The notes under the pieces are model-generated. The model searched no databases and had not been told where the DNA came from. It worked only from the letters and a program-made list of their open reading frames with translations. Shown here in pieces: positions 1 through 8,313 of a stretch of 64,000 bases of DNA. The first letter of the stretch is position 1. The number at the start of each line of letters is the position of its first letter. The position numbers and the translations under genes are program-made. This stretch comes from Alphaproteobacteria bacterium (GTDB taxonomy: Bacteria > Pseudomonadota > Alphaproteobacteria > Thalassobaculales > Thalassobaculaceae), in NCBI GenBank assembly GCA_024742605.1, contig JANSYC010000008.1, positions 24,636 to 88,635 on the forward strand, written 5' to 3'.

Positions 1-2
1 CC

Positions 3-1412
3 AGACAGATCCTGGCGACGGCGATGGCCACCGGCCGGTACGAGGGGGAGGGGCCGCGGCTGCGCAAGGATGGGAGCCGATTCTGGGCCGCGTTCTCGCT
101 CTACACGGTCGAGGATCCGGAGGGCGAAATCGCAGGTTTCGCAAAGATCACCCGTGATGTCTCCGAACGAAAGGCCGCCCAGGATGAGCTTCAGGCTGCC
201 AAGGTGGAGCTCGAACTTCGGGTGCTGGAGCGCACGCGCGAGCTGGTGCTGGCGAAGGAGTCAGCCGAGCAGGCCAATGCCGCCAAATCCCAGTTCCTCG
301 CCAATATGAGCCATGAACTCCGCACCCCGCTGAATGCGATCATGGGCTATAGCGAGATGCTGCTGGAAGACATGAAGGAGACAGCGGCGGCGCCGGATCT
401 GGAGCGGATCACCCGCGCAGGCAGCCATCTGCTGAGACTGATCAACGAGGCCCTGGATCTCTCGAAGATCGACGCCGGACAGATGGAGCTGTTCGTCGAG
501 ACCTTCGATCTGACGGATCTCATTCGCGACGTGACCGACGCCATGGGTCCGATCGCGCGCCGCAACGGCAACTCGGTCGACTGCCGATTGGCTGACGGGC
601 TCAGCGCGCTCCGTTCGGACGCGCAGAAGGTTCGGCAATGTCTCGTGAACCTGCTGTCGAATGCCTGCAAGTTCACCGAGAATGGCACTGTTGTCCTGTC
701 GGTTGAGGAGCGGGAGGTCGACGGCATGGCGTCGGTGGTTTTCGAAGTCGCCGATACCGGGATCGGAATGACGGAGGACCAGCTGGAGCATGTTTTCGAC
801 GCCTTCGCCCAGGCGGACGGCTCGATCACCCGAAGATTTGGGGGGACTGGGCTGGGGCTCACTCTCACACGGCGGATGGCGGAACTGATGGGCGGCAGCG
901 TGTCCGCGGCCAGTACGTTGGGGGCGGGGTCGACGTTCACCCTGACCCTGCCAAAGACCCCGCCGGATGTGGACATCATCGAAGCGGTGGCACCGACGGG
1001 CAGTTCAGAGGTTGGCGCCCCGGCCGAACCGATGGTTCTCGTGATCGACGACGACCCGTTGGTGCTGGATCTCATGGAACGGCTGCTCGGCCGGAACGGC
1101 TTTCGCCCCTATCTGGTCGACAACGGTCCCGATGGGATCGCTGCGGCCGTATGGCTCAAGCCGTCGGTGATCCTGTTGGATGTTCAGATGCCGGGCCTGG
1201 ACGGCTGGCAGACCCTGAGTCAGCTAAAGGCGCGGGCCGAGACCACCGACATTCCGGTCATCATGTCGACAATGGTCGATGATCTGAAACGCGGGTTTAC
1301 CCTCGGGGCGGCGCATTACCTTGTGAAGCCGATCGACAACGTGACCCTGATCGAAACCCTGCGGCGTCATACAGCCGGGCACCCGGTCGCGTCGGAGACG
1401 GAGCTGGGATGA
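3..1412 (+). CDS. Hybrid sensor histidine kinase, 5' end cut by window
   Basis: The frame is open to the left edge, so the N terminus is missing. Visible in order: the end of a PAS/PAC domain (RKDGSRFWA, later DVSERK), a charged coiled-coil linker, a HisKA domain with H-box SHELRTPLNAI (His 97 counted from the first in-frame ATG at base 24), an ATPase domain with N-box LVNLLSNACKFT, G1 DTGIGM and G2 GGTGLGL, then a C-terminal receiver with acidic pocket VIDDD, phospho-acceptor Asp in LLDVQMPG and Lys in LVKPID. It should autophosphorylate and pass phosphate to its own receiver. It has no DNA-binding output domain, so a phosphotransfer partner probably lies elsewhere. The sensed signal is unknown because the sensor part is outside the window. 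Confidence 0.93.
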   Translation, partial: RQILATAMATGRYEGEGPRLRKDGSRFWAAFSLYTVEDPEGEIAGFAKITRDVSERKAAQDELQAAKVELELRVLERTRELVLAKESAEQANAAKSQFLANMSHELRTPLNAIMGYSEMLLEDMKETAAAPDLERITRAGSHLLRLINEALDLSKIDAGQMELFVETFDLTDLIRDVTDAMGPIARRNGNSVDCRLADGLSALRSDAQKVRQCLVNLLSNACKFTENGTVVLSVEEREVDGMASVVFEVADTGIGMTEDQLEHVFDAFAQADGSITRRFGGTGLGLTLTRRMAELMGGSVSAASTLGAGSTFTLTLPKTPPDVDIIEAVAPTGSSEVGAPAEPMVLVIDDDPLVLDLMERLLGRNGFRPYLVDNGPDGIAAAVWLKPSVILLDVQMPGLDGWQTLSQLKARAETTDIPVIMSTMVDDLKRGFTLGAAHYLVKPIDNVTLIETLRRHTAGHPVASETELG

Positions 1413-1476
1413 GGCGGTCCTGGCTGCGATCTCCGGTTTCGGCCTATCCTGGGCCCACTGGCAAACACCGGATCAA

Positions 1477-2985
1477 ATGATGGCCAACCAGAATCCCTAT
1501 GTCGTCTCGGTCGGCTCGGTTTCGTTCGGCGGGAGCATGCCATCCGCTCGGCATTTCGAGAGGGCGATTGCGAAAGCCCGCAAGAACTTACCCGACCTGG
1601 CCAAAAATGACGCGACCAGTGCCGACCAGTGCTATCTGGAGTGTCTGAGCCTGGCCGATGGACAACCGGAACGACTCTGTGACGTCCTGGCGTTGGACTA
1701 TCTTCCGAAATCCAAAAAGCATTTCGAGCGTTTGATGTCGGCCGGGCATGAGGTCGCAAGACACCGGCCCCGGCAGGCTGTGAAGCTTGTTTCCTATGCG
1801 TACAGAGCGGGCGAAAAAGAGGCCGCGCGAAATCTGTGTTCTGCGATCTGCGGGTCGCAGGAGGACGAACTGCTGGTTGCCAGGGTGACAAGTCTCATCT
1901 TGATACACGATCAGGATGCCGGCTACGTCGTTTCGTTCCTGTCGAAAATAACCTCGAACAATCCAAACAAGGTCAACCTTCTTAGCTTGCAGGCGGAGTA
2001 TTCGAATAAGGCTCAAAGAGAAAAAATTATACGGAACGTGCCTCCGATAACGGCAGCAGTTCTTCAGCACCTGCAGCCGGAGCGGCCGATTTCCGTGCTC
2101 GACGGTGGCGCGACCCAATCGGAAATCGAGCGGCAGTTCTCCGGTTGGCCGCCGGAGAAATGGCGCGCCGTCGGCTTCGATCCGCATCCCAGTGCCGACC
2201 TGTCTGTCGAGCACGCCGGCAATGTCAGTATGATCCGCACAGCGCTCGGTGCGGCGCGGGGCAAGCTGCGCCTCTACCATACCGCTTCGGATGGAGCGTC
2301 TTCGATCTTCGATCCCAATGTCGAGTATCTCAAGCACCTGCTTCACGGCAAGGAAACACCGCTGACCGATGTGATGTCCGTGATCGGCGAGAGCGAGGTC
2401 GATGCGATCGATCTGGATACCTGGCGGCAGGAGGCGCAGGTTTTGCCGTTCGATTTCATCAAACTGAACGTCCAGGGCGCCGAACTTGAGGTCCTGCGGG
2501 GTGCGAAAGACACCATCGAACACTGTCTGGGCCTTCAGGCCGAGGTTTCGTTCGCCCCGATCTACCGGAACGCGCCGGTCTTTCGGGACATCGACGCACA
2601 CCTGGACGGGCTTGGGTTCACGTTCTTCGATATGCGGAAGCCGACCACGAATGGCCGGGCCGCAAGCCGGTCGACCGTCTTTTCCGGCTCCCGCGTCGGC
2701 CTGTTCCGCTGGCCGAGCCGGCAACTGACGGAGGCGCATGTTCTTTACCTCCGGGATCCCTTCAGACCCGAAGAACAGGCAGCGCCGCGCTGGCGGACTC
2801 CCCAGCCGTGGCTGCGCCTTGCGGTGGTTGCCGAACTCAATGGCCAGGTGGACTTTGCGATGCAGCTTTGTGAGACCGTTCTGGGGCGATTTGCCGATTC
2901 ATTTAATGACGGAGGAGCCGCTCTCTCTAAAGACCTGGATGCGGCGAGCGATTTTTATCAGGAGTTTGACCGGTCCAACCGCTGA
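1477..2985 (+). CDS. FkbM-family methyltransferase domain protein
   Basis: A 502-residue protein. Roughly residues 200-395 match the FkbM SAM-dependent methyltransferase fold: a motif-I-like VLDGGATQSEIE, VGFDPHP after strand 2, AIDLDTW, and the family signature DFIKLNVQGAELEVLRGA. Such domains usually O-methylate glycans or small hydroxylated metabolites. The first 200 residues and the last 100 match nothing I recognise; the C-terminal part looks helical. Codons near 1930-2040 are clearly AT-richer than the neighbourhood, hinting at transfer or relaxed selection. The start is the first of two adjacent ATGs (1477, 1480) without a strong ribosome site. It lies 64 bp after the kinase gene and ends convergently with the FMN-reductase gene. 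Acceptor unknown. Confidence 0.8.
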   Translation: MMANQNPYVVSVGSVSFGGSMPSARHFERAIAKARKNLPDLAKNDATSADQCYLECLSLADGQPERLCDVLALDYLPKSKKHFERLMSAGHEVARHRPRQAVKLVSYAYRAGEKEAARNLCSAICGSQEDELLVARVTSLILIHDQDAGYVVSFLSKITSNNPNKVNLLSLQAEYSNKAQREKIIRNVPPITAAVLQHLQPERPISVLDGGATQSEIERQFSGWPPEKWRAVGFDPHPSADLSVEHAGNVSMIRTALGAARGKLRLYHTASDGASSIFDPNVEYLKHLLHGKETPLTDVMSVIGESEVDAIDLDTWRQEAQVLPFDFIKLNVQGAELEVLRGAKDTIEHCLGLQAEVSFAPIYRNAPVFRDIDAHLDGLGFTFFDMRKPTTNGRAASRSTVFSGSRVGLFRWPSRQLTEAHVLYLRDPFRPEEQAAPRWRTPQPWLRLAVVAELNGQVDFAMQLCETVLGRFADSFNDGGAALSKDLDAASDFYQEFDRSNR

Positions 2986-3018
2986 GGCCCGGTTGGCAGG
3001 TGCGCTCTTGGACCCGGC

Positions 3019-3486
3019 CTAGAACACCCCTGCTTCGATCCCCGCCGCCATCATCGTGCCGAGCTCCCGGCACTGGTCGACGAACTCCTCGTCGAAGCCG
3101 CCCCGGCAGATCAGCGGCGCGGCGACCGGCTTCCAGCGCAGCCCGGTGGTGATGGTTTCGACGGCGCGCCGGGTTCCGGTCCCGTCATGCCCGGCCCGGA
3201 CGATCAGCGCATAGGGCATGCCCTGGGTTTCCTCCAGGCAGGGGTAGTAGCAGCGGTCGAAGAAATCCTTCATCGCGCCGGACATATAGCCAAGGTTTTC
3301 GGTCGTGAAGAGCAGGATGCCGGATGATCCGGTGACGTGCTCCGGTTCGGTGTCGAAGGGGCCGCGGACATCGACCGCGACCCCCGAGATGTCGTCATCC
3401 TGCGCGCCTGCCGCCACCGCGTCGCGCAGCCGGACCGTGTTCGGGGACGGTGCGTGGGCGATGATGAGCAGGCGTTTGTCGGTCAT
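3019..3486 (-). CDS. Flavodoxin-like NAD(P)H-dependent FMN reductase family protein
   Basis: A 155-residue single-domain flavodoxin-fold protein. The N-terminal strand LLIIAHAPSPNTVRLRDAV forms the phosphate-binding loop, and LFTTENLGYMSGAMKDFFDR is the typical second flavin-contacting segment of NADPH-dependent FMN reductases and WrbA-like proteins. Expected role: cytoplasmic two-electron reduction of flavin or a quinone-like substrate. It is the last gene of a minus-strand unit, 11 bp downstream of the hydroxyacid dehydrogenase gene and likely cotranscribed with it and the RraA gene. The specific substrate cannot be inferred. Confidence 0.75.
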   Translation of the reverse strand: MTDKRLLIIAHAPSPNTVRLRDAVAAGAQDDDISGVAVDVRGPFDTEPEHVTGSSGILLFTTENLGYMSGAMKDFFDRCYYPCLEETQGMPYALIVRAGHDGTGTRRAVETITTGLRWKPVAAPLICRGGFDEEFVDQCRELGTMMAAGIEAGVF

Positions 3487-3497
3487 CCGGCCTCCGG

Positions 3498-4475
3498 CTA
3501 CTTGCCCAGGGCCTTGCGGTTCACCACCACGTCCGGATCCAGAGTGCCATCGAAGCAGGCGAGGATGTTCTCCATCGTCTGGTGCGAGGACCGCATCGAG
3601 GCTTCCAGACTGATACCTGCGGTGTGCGGGGTGAAGATGATCCGGGGCTCACCCATGAAGATGTGGTCGGCCGGTGCCGGTTCCACATCGAACACGTCGA
3701 GGCCCGCCCCCCGGATGTGCCCGGACTGAACGGCCGCCAGTAGGGCCGGTTCGTCCACGATGCCGCCGCGCGCGCAGTTGAGCACGATCGCACCCTCCCG
3801 CAGTCCGGCGAGCTCGGAGGCGCCGATCATGCCGATGGTCTCCTCGTTGCGGGGCGTGTGCACGGTGACCGCATCGGCCTCGCCCAGTACGGCGCGGAAA
3901 TCCGCCACCGGTTCTGCGCCGGTGGCGGCGATCGCTTCGGCGGAGAGATAGGGGTCGTGGCCCAGCACCCGCATTCCGAAACCGAGTGCACGTTTGACCA
4001 CCCGGCTGCCGATCCGGCCGAGCCCGATCACCAGCAGGGTGCGCCCCTCGATATCGATTGGCTTGACGGTTTCCCGATCCTTCCAGTTGCCCGACCGGGT
4101 CAGCTTGTCCAGGGCCGGCATCTGCTTGGCGATCGCCAGCAGGAACATCATCGCCTGTTCGGCCACAGACGGCGCGTTGGACCGGGGGGCGATGGCGACG
4201 GCTACCCCGTGATCGCTGCAGGCCTCCACGTCCACCGAGTCGTAGCCCACGCCGTGGCGCGAGACGACCTGGAGGCCGGGGGCGGCCTCGACGATCTTGC
4301 GGGAAATCTGGGCCACCCGCACCGCGATGCCGTTCACCCCATCGATATGCTTGAGGATCGACTCCTCCGAGATGTCGGTCAGCACTTCGAAGGTGACGTC
4401 CTCGCGGGCGCGCAGCAGCTTCATGCCTTCCTCGTGCATCGGACCGAGGACCAGGACTTTCTTCATATTGGACAT
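3498..4475 (-). CDS. D-isomer-specific 2-hydroxyacid dehydrogenase
   Basis: A 325-residue NAD(P)-dependent dehydrogenase of the SerA/D-2-hydroxyacid family. The Rossmann motif is GLGRIGSRVV; the catalytic set is Arg in NCARGGIVDE, Glu in DVFDVEPAP and His in FTPHTAG. There is no C-terminal ACT domain, unlike the true SerA at 37.4 kb, so it more likely acts on a catabolic 2-hydroxy/2-keto acid. Start is ATG at 4475 (MSN); an internal ATG three codons later is also possible. Located between the RraA-like gene (16 bp upstream) and the FMN-reductase gene, it probably works on the same hydroxyacid or sugar-acid substrate as they do. Confidence 0.88.
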   Translation of the reverse strand: MSNMKKVLVLGPMHEEGMKLLRAREDVTFEVLTDISEESILKHIDGVNGIAVRVAQISRKIVEAAPGLQVVSRHGVGYDSVDVEACSDHGVAVAIAPRSNAPSVAEQAMMFLLAIAKQMPALDKLTRSGNWKDRETVKPIDIEGRTLLVIGLGRIGSRVVKRALGFGMRVLGHDPYLSAEAIAATGAEPVADFRAVLGEADAVTVHTPRNEETIGMIGASELAGLREGAIVLNCARGGIVDEPALLAAVQSGHIRGAGLDVFDVEPAPADHIFMGEPRIIFTPHTAGISLEASMRSSHQTMENILACFDGTLDPDVVVNRKALGK

Positions 4476-4491
4476 GTGATGGAATCCGTTC

Positions 4492-5193
4492 TCAGTGAAT
4501 TTCGGCGGCGCTGCCCATGGCGGCCGTCAGCTTGTCGATGTCGAAACCGGGGGCGCGGGCGGCGTCCAGAATCACCTTCTCCTTGCGCTCCAGAAGCTTG
4601 ATCGTCTCGGGGAGCTTCTTGACCGCATCGGCGGGCACCACGACTGCGCCGTGTCGGTCGGCGTGAATGATGTCGCCGTTATCGACCAGCATGCCGAAGA
4701 TGTTCACCTGACCGCCGTAGTCGACCACGTGCACATGGGCGTGGCTGGGGCCGACCTTGCCGGCCAGCATCTGAAAGCCCGGAGCGCAGGCGTCCAGATC
4801 GCGGATCGAGCCGTTGGTGACGAGACCGAGAGCCCCCAGCCCGGAATGGATCGCCGTGTTCACCTCACCCCAGAACGCCCCGAAACCCGGATTGGGGTCC
4901 AGATCCTGGATCACCGAAACGGTTGGGCCCTGGCCCTCGGCCACATAGCGATAATAGGCCTGCCGCAGGTTCAGGTTTTCGGCAGCGGTGCGTTTCGGCG
5001 CGGCGACGGCGCGGATCGTCGCGGTGCGCGCGAAGCCGCAGATCGGCTTCTGGTCGGGATAGGCGCAGACCATCTGCTCGACCGTGAACCCGAGGGCTCG
5101 GCGTTCCGGATTGGTCACCTCCAGCCCGTTGCAGATGGTCGGTGTGTCCCATTCGGTCAGTTTCTGAAGATCCGCCAGCGTGATCGCGCTCAT
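4492..5193 (-). CDS. RraA family protein (HMG/CHA aldolase-like)
   Basis: A 233-residue RraA-fold protein. It carries the family's GxRD motif (TNGSIRDLDA) and the later Asp in HADRHGAVVVPAD that binds the divalent metal in 4-hydroxy-4-methyl-2-oxoglutarate aldolases and oxaloacetate decarboxylases. In metabolic operons such proteins usually cleave or decarboxylate oxo-acids rather than regulate RNase E; that is inference from context. First gene of the minus-strand unit with the hydroxyacid dehydrogenase and FMN reductase, divergent from the sugar kinase across a 159-bp gap that holds an inverted repeat. Confidence 0.85.
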   Translation of the reverse strand: MSAITLADLQKLTEWDTPTICNGLEVTNPERRALGFTVEQMVCAYPDQKPICGFARTATIRAVAAPKRTAAENLNLRQAYYRYVAEGQGPTVSVIQDLDPNPGFGAFWGEVNTAIHSGLGALGLVTNGSIRDLDACAPGFQMLAGKVGPSHAHVHVVDYGGQVNIFGMLVDNGDIIHADRHGAVVVPADAVKKLPETIKLLERKEKVILDAARAPGFDIDKLTAAMGSAAEIH

Positions 5194-5235
5194 CGTTTCC
5201 GTCCCTATAATCGGTTGTTCTTGCGTGATTGGATG

Positions 5236-5255
5236 ATTGTTGCTTGGGCAACGAT
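5236..5255. promoter_or_regulatory. Candidate operator between divergent units
   Basis: ATTGTTGC-TTGG-GCAACGAT: two 8-base arms with one mismatch around a 4-base spacer. It sits about 45 bases upstream of the RraA start and 98 bases upstream of the sugar-kinase start. Shape and position suit a GntR, LacI or IclR-type repressor, but no such regulator is adjacent. Judged by symmetry and position only. Confidence 0.35.
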
Positions 5256-5352
5256 CGTAACAGGGCCGGGCCGTCGAGCAACATGCTTGCGTGGTCGTTC
5301 GCGCTCATGGACTGTTGCCGGATGGGCATGGACCGGCGGGAAGGGGGGAGTC

Positions 5353-6282
5353 TTGGCTTTTGATCTGCTGTGTTTCGGCGAGCCTCTGATGGAGCTGACC
5401 CGGGTCAGTCGTGGCGGGGCGCCGGTGTACGTGCCGGGCTATGGCGGCGACACCATGAACTGCGCGATCGCGGCGGCCCGCCAGGGCGCGCGCGCCGGGT
5501 ACATCTCGGCGCTGGGAGAGGATGCGTTCGGCGTCGAACTCAGGGCTTTGCTGGCGGCGGAGAAGGTCGACGACCGTTTCGTCCGATCCGACCCCGATGC
5601 TCCGACCGGCCTCTATGTGATTACGCCCAGCCCGGCCGGGCGGGATTTCGCCTACTACCGGGCCGGCTCCGCCGCGTCTCGCTACCGGCCAGCGGATTTG
5701 CCGGCAGATGTTCTCGCCGATACCAAGATCGTTCAGCTCTCCGGCATCAGTCAGGCGATCGGGGAGGGGCCGTGCGACGCCGGCTTCCGGCTGATCGAGG
5801 CGGCGCGCGCGGCCGGCTGTCAGGTGGCCTACGATACCAATCTGCGGCTCAAGCTGTGGTCTCTGGAACGGGCGCGGGCGATCATGCACGGGGCGCTGGA
5901 ACGCTGTACCATCGCGCTGCCGTCGATCGACGATAGCCGGGTTCTGACCGGGCTGGAGGATGCGGATGCGATCGTCGACCTCTACCTCTCGCGCGGCCCG
6001 TCCATCGTCGCAATGAAGATGGGGGAGCAGGGGGTTCTGGTCGCCACTGCCTCCCAACGGAGACGGGTGCCGCCGATCAAGGTAACGCCCGTCGATGCGA
6101 CCGGAGCCGGGGATGCGTTCGGGGGGTCCTTCCTGGCGCGGCTGGCGGCAGGTGACGATCCGTTCACGGCGGCCCGCTACGCCAATGCGGCGGCAGCGCT
6201 GACGACGACCGGATACGGTGCGGTGGCCCCGATCCCGAAGGCGCGCGACGTCTGCCTCGCCTTGGAAAGAGGCGAAGGCTGA
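5353..6282 (+). CDS. PfkB-family sugar kinase (2-keto-3-deoxygluconate kinase-like)
   Basis: A ribokinase-fold kinase of 309 residues. It begins LLCFGEPLMEL, has the PfkB substrate region GGDTMNCAIAAARQGA and the C-terminal signature DATGAGDAFGGSF, where the Asp of GAGD is the catalytic base. The family phosphorylates 2-keto-3-deoxygluconate or related sugars. I place the start at TTG 5353, directly after a purine-rich ribosome site (AAGGGGGGAG, 5341-5350). The frame stays open further upstream, but that part is antisense to the RraA gene and reads as its shadow. Followed by the cupin gene after 42 bp. Confidence 0.85.
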   Translation: MAFDLLCFGEPLMELTRVSRGGAPVYVPGYGGDTMNCAIAAARQGARAGYISALGEDAFGVELRALLAAEKVDDRFVRSDPDAPTGLYVITPSPAGRDFAYYRAGSAASRYRPADLPADVLADTKIVQLSGISQAIGEGPCDAGFRLIEAARAAGCQVAYDTNLRLKLWSLERARAIMHGALERCTIALPSIDDSRVLTGLEDADAIVDLYLSRGPSIVAMKMGEQGVLVATASQRRRVPPIKVTPVDATGAGDAFGGSFLARLAAGDDPFTAARYANAAAALTTTGYGAVAPIPKARDVCLALERGEG

Positions 6283-6324
6283 CGTAGTGTGGAAAGAACG
6301 TAATCAAAGCTACTGGAGGATTCT

Positions 6325-6837
6325 ATGAGCGTCACCGCGATGAAGTCGGACCGCCCGGCATCGACCCATCCGCTCTCGCCGCTTGAGGTGGTCGAGGTGG
6401 CGGTGCCGGAGGACGAGCGGGTCTGGGTGCCCCAGGCGCCGAACGTCTCGTTCCGGCCGCTCTTCTTCAATACGTTGAACGGCCAATGGTGCAACCTGTT
6501 GCGGGTGCGCAAGTCCGGTGTGCTGAGCCGGCATCTGCATCCGGCGCCGGTCCACGGCTTTGTGATCAAGGGCAGCTGGCGGTATCTGGAGCATGACTGG
6601 GTCGCCACCGAAGGGTCCTATGTCTTCGAGCCGCCGGGCGAGACCCACACGCTTGTGGTTGATGAGGACTGCGAGGAGATGATCACCTTCTTCAACATCA
6701 CCGGCTGCATGTATTACGTCGACGAGCAGGGCAACAATACCGGATTCGAGGACGTCTTCACCAAGATCGACATGTGCCGCAAACACTATGCGGCCTGCGG
6801 TTTGGGGGCGGATTACGTCGACCGGTTCATCCGCTGA
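6325..6837 (+). CDS. Cupin-domain protein, 2,4'-dihydroxyacetophenone dioxygenase-like
   Basis: A 170-residue single-cupin protein. Metal-ligand motifs are visible: [16 protein letters not shown] (cupin motif 1 with clustered His) and PPGETHTL (motif 2). The overall pattern, ending with a Cys/Tyr-rich tail, matches the group annotated as 2,4'-dihydroxyacetophenone dioxygenase, which cleaves an aromatic ketone. Many members have unknown substrates, so the reaction should be read as 'metal-dependent dioxygenase or isomerase'. Ribosome site ACTGGAGG precedes the ATG. It lies in line with the sugar kinase upstream and methylglyoxal synthase downstream. Confidence 0.75.
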   Translation: MSVTAMKSDRPASTHPLSPLEVVEVAVPEDERVWVPQAPNVSFRPLFFNTLNGQWCNLLRVRKSGVLSRHLHPAPVHGFVIKGSWRYLEHDWVATEGSYVFEPPGETHTLVVDEDCEEMITFFNITGCMYYVDEQGNNTGFEDVFTKIDMCRKHYAACGLGADYVDRFIR

Positions 6838-6856
6838 ACCTGAGCGTCGGGCGCGC

Positions 6857-7300
6857 ATGAAACCGAACAAGCGCATCGGCCTGGTCGCGCATGACGCCAA
6901 GAAACGCGACCTTCTGGAGTGGGTCGACGACCATCGCGGCACGCTCGAACGGCATGAGCTCTGGGGGACCGGCACCACCGGCGGTCTGGTTGCGGACCGT
7001 CTGGGCCTGCCGGTGCATCGCCTGAAATCCGGTCCGCTGGGCGGCGATCAGCAGATGGGCGCGCTGATCGCGGAAGGCCGGCTCGACGTTCTGATATTCT
7101 TCACCGATCCGCTGTCGTCGATGCCGCACGATGTGGATGTCAAAGCCTTGGTCCGCTTGTCGACGGTCTATGGGATCGCCATGGCCTGCAACCGGACGAC
7201 GGCCGATTTCCTGATCGCGAGCCCGCTTTTCAATGCTGCCTATGAGCCGGTCGACACCGATTATTCGGACTATATTTCGAGACAGTTGGATCGCATCTGA
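6857..7300 (+). CDS. mgsA: Methylglyoxal synthase
   Basis: A 147-residue protein matching MgsA end to end. It has the phosphate-binding segment GTGTTG, the loop [14 protein letters not shown], and [18 protein letters not shown] with the family's catalytic aspartates. It converts dihydroxyacetone phosphate to methylglyoxal and phosphate, a bypass of lower glycolysis. I start at ATG 6857 because homology begins at [12 protein letters not shown]; the frame is open a little further upstream. It lies 19 bp after the cupin gene and is probably cotranscribed, tying this unit to triose-phosphate overflow from sugar or sugar-acid catabolism. Confidence 0.93.
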   Translation: MKPNKRIGLVAHDAKKRDLLEWVDDHRGTLERHELWGTGTTGGLVADRLGLPVHRLKSGPLGGDQQMGALIAEGRLDVLIFFTDPLSSMPHDVDVKALVRLSTVYGIAMACNRTTADFLIASPLFNAAYEPVDTDYSDYISRQLDRI

Positions 7301-7404
7301 GTTTGGGCTTGAAGCTTTCGATTGTGGCCAGTATCGAAGCCGTACTTTGCGTCGTGGAGGGGAAACCGCCCGGCGGCTTTTGAATCGGCTCCTGAAAGCG
7401 AATC

Positions 7405-7924
7405 ATGCAGGTCACGGAAGAAGAGACGAAAGGCGCGTTTAACGACCGGCGGATCCGGTCGGATGTGATGCGAGGCTTCTATGCGGCCTGGGACGCCTCG
7501 AGCGCAGGCCGACCAGCACCTGCACGGTCCGACTTCCTTCCGGAGACCTTGGTGACCTGGTGGCCGGACATGTTCCTGGTGGACGTCGCCATCGAAGCCG
7601 GACGGCCGGTATTCGCCCACCGACTTTTCGGCAGTTGCCTGGAAAACCGGCTGGGCCGGAAATTGGGCGGCCATGCCCTCGACAGCCAGACCGACATGGA
7701 AGTGGGCGATCCTCGGCTGGGGGGGGGTGGGCGCGAACGGGCCTACCAGACCCGTTCCGGGACAATAGCGCCGGCGCATCATTACCTGCGCCTCAAGAAT
7801 GACGGGGAAGCGCCCAGCGGAATTCGAACGCCTGCTGCTGCCCCTCTCGAACGACGGACGGACGGTCGTCCGACTGCTGGGCGCGGCGCAATACCGGAAC
7901 CTGCTGACCAACAGGGCCTCCTGA
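7405..7924 (+). pseudogene. PAS_5 (DUF1491-style) domain protein, frameshifted
   Basis: The first ~133 codons read as a PAS_5-type protein (FLPETLVTWWPDMFLVDVAI, FAHRLFGSCLENRLGRKLGG, HHYLRLKNDG). In the annotated frame the conserved end is lost. Dropping one G from the GGGG run at 7804-7807 restores FERLLLPLSNDGRTVVRLLG and a natural stop TGA at 7922-7924 that overlaps the next ATG, giving 172 residues. So the gene is either disrupted by one extra base or carries a sequencing error. The unshifted frame runs on through the next gene, which would be an artefactual fusion. PAS_5 proteins are common alphaproteobacterial sensors of unknown ligand. Confidence 0.7.
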
Positions 7925-8313
7925 TGTCTGATCGCATACCCGAAGAAATAGACTTAGAAGCCGACGATCTGGCGGAAATTCTGGACCGACTCGGTGAAGC
8001 GGAACGGAATCGCCTGCCGTTCGGCTTGGTCCTGATGAGCCATTCCGGCGACGTGCTGTACTACAGCGACCGTGAGCGCGAGATGTCAGGCTACCCGCGT
8101 GATCCGGTCGGTCTGAATTGGTTGCGGGATGTCGCTCCGTGCATGAACGAGGAGTGGATCGTGGAAGGTTTGGCCCGGTGCCGAGATTGCTGGCGACTCG
8201 ATTTCATGGTGAGGACGACAGGGGACCATCGGGATCGCAGACAGGAGTTGGATCTTCGGCTTCTGAGCGCGGTCAACGGGCAACGCATGTGGCTGCTCAT
8301 CCGGCGGATCTAA
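7924..8313 (+). CDS. Photoactive-yellow-protein-like PAS protein
   Basis: A 129-residue stand-alone PAS protein. It aligns by eye with photoactive yellow protein from LPFGLVLMSHSGDVLYYS to WLLIRRI. Tyr47 and Glu51 match PYP Tyr42 and Glu46, Ser55 replaces Thr50, and Cys73 in RDVAPC matches the cysteine that binds the p-coumaroyl chromophore. An N-terminal helix (DLAEILDRLGEAERNRLPFG) also resembles the PYP cap. It could be a blue-light sensor or a PYP-fold protein used otherwise; no tyrosine ammonia-lyase or clear p-coumaroyl ligase gene is in the window. The ATG overlaps the stop of the repaired PAS_5 gene (TGATG), so the two form a translationally coupled pair. Confidence 0.75.
   Translation: MSDRIPEEIDLEADDLAEILDRLGEAERNRLPFGLVLMSHSGDVLYYSDREREMSGYPRDPVGLNWLRDVAPCMNEEWIVEGLARCRDCWRLDFMVRTTGDHRDRRQELDLRLLSAVNGQRMWLLIRRI

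Noticed and set aside
4495..5352. Long plus-strand extension of the sugar-kinase frame
   Set aside because: Antisense to the RraA gene, no family match in the translation, and a good ribosome site directly precedes TTG 5353.
7405..8313. A single 302-residue two-PAS protein
   Set aside because: The join reads through non-PAS sequence; correcting one base gives a clean PAS_5 end and a separate PYP-like gene with its own ATG.
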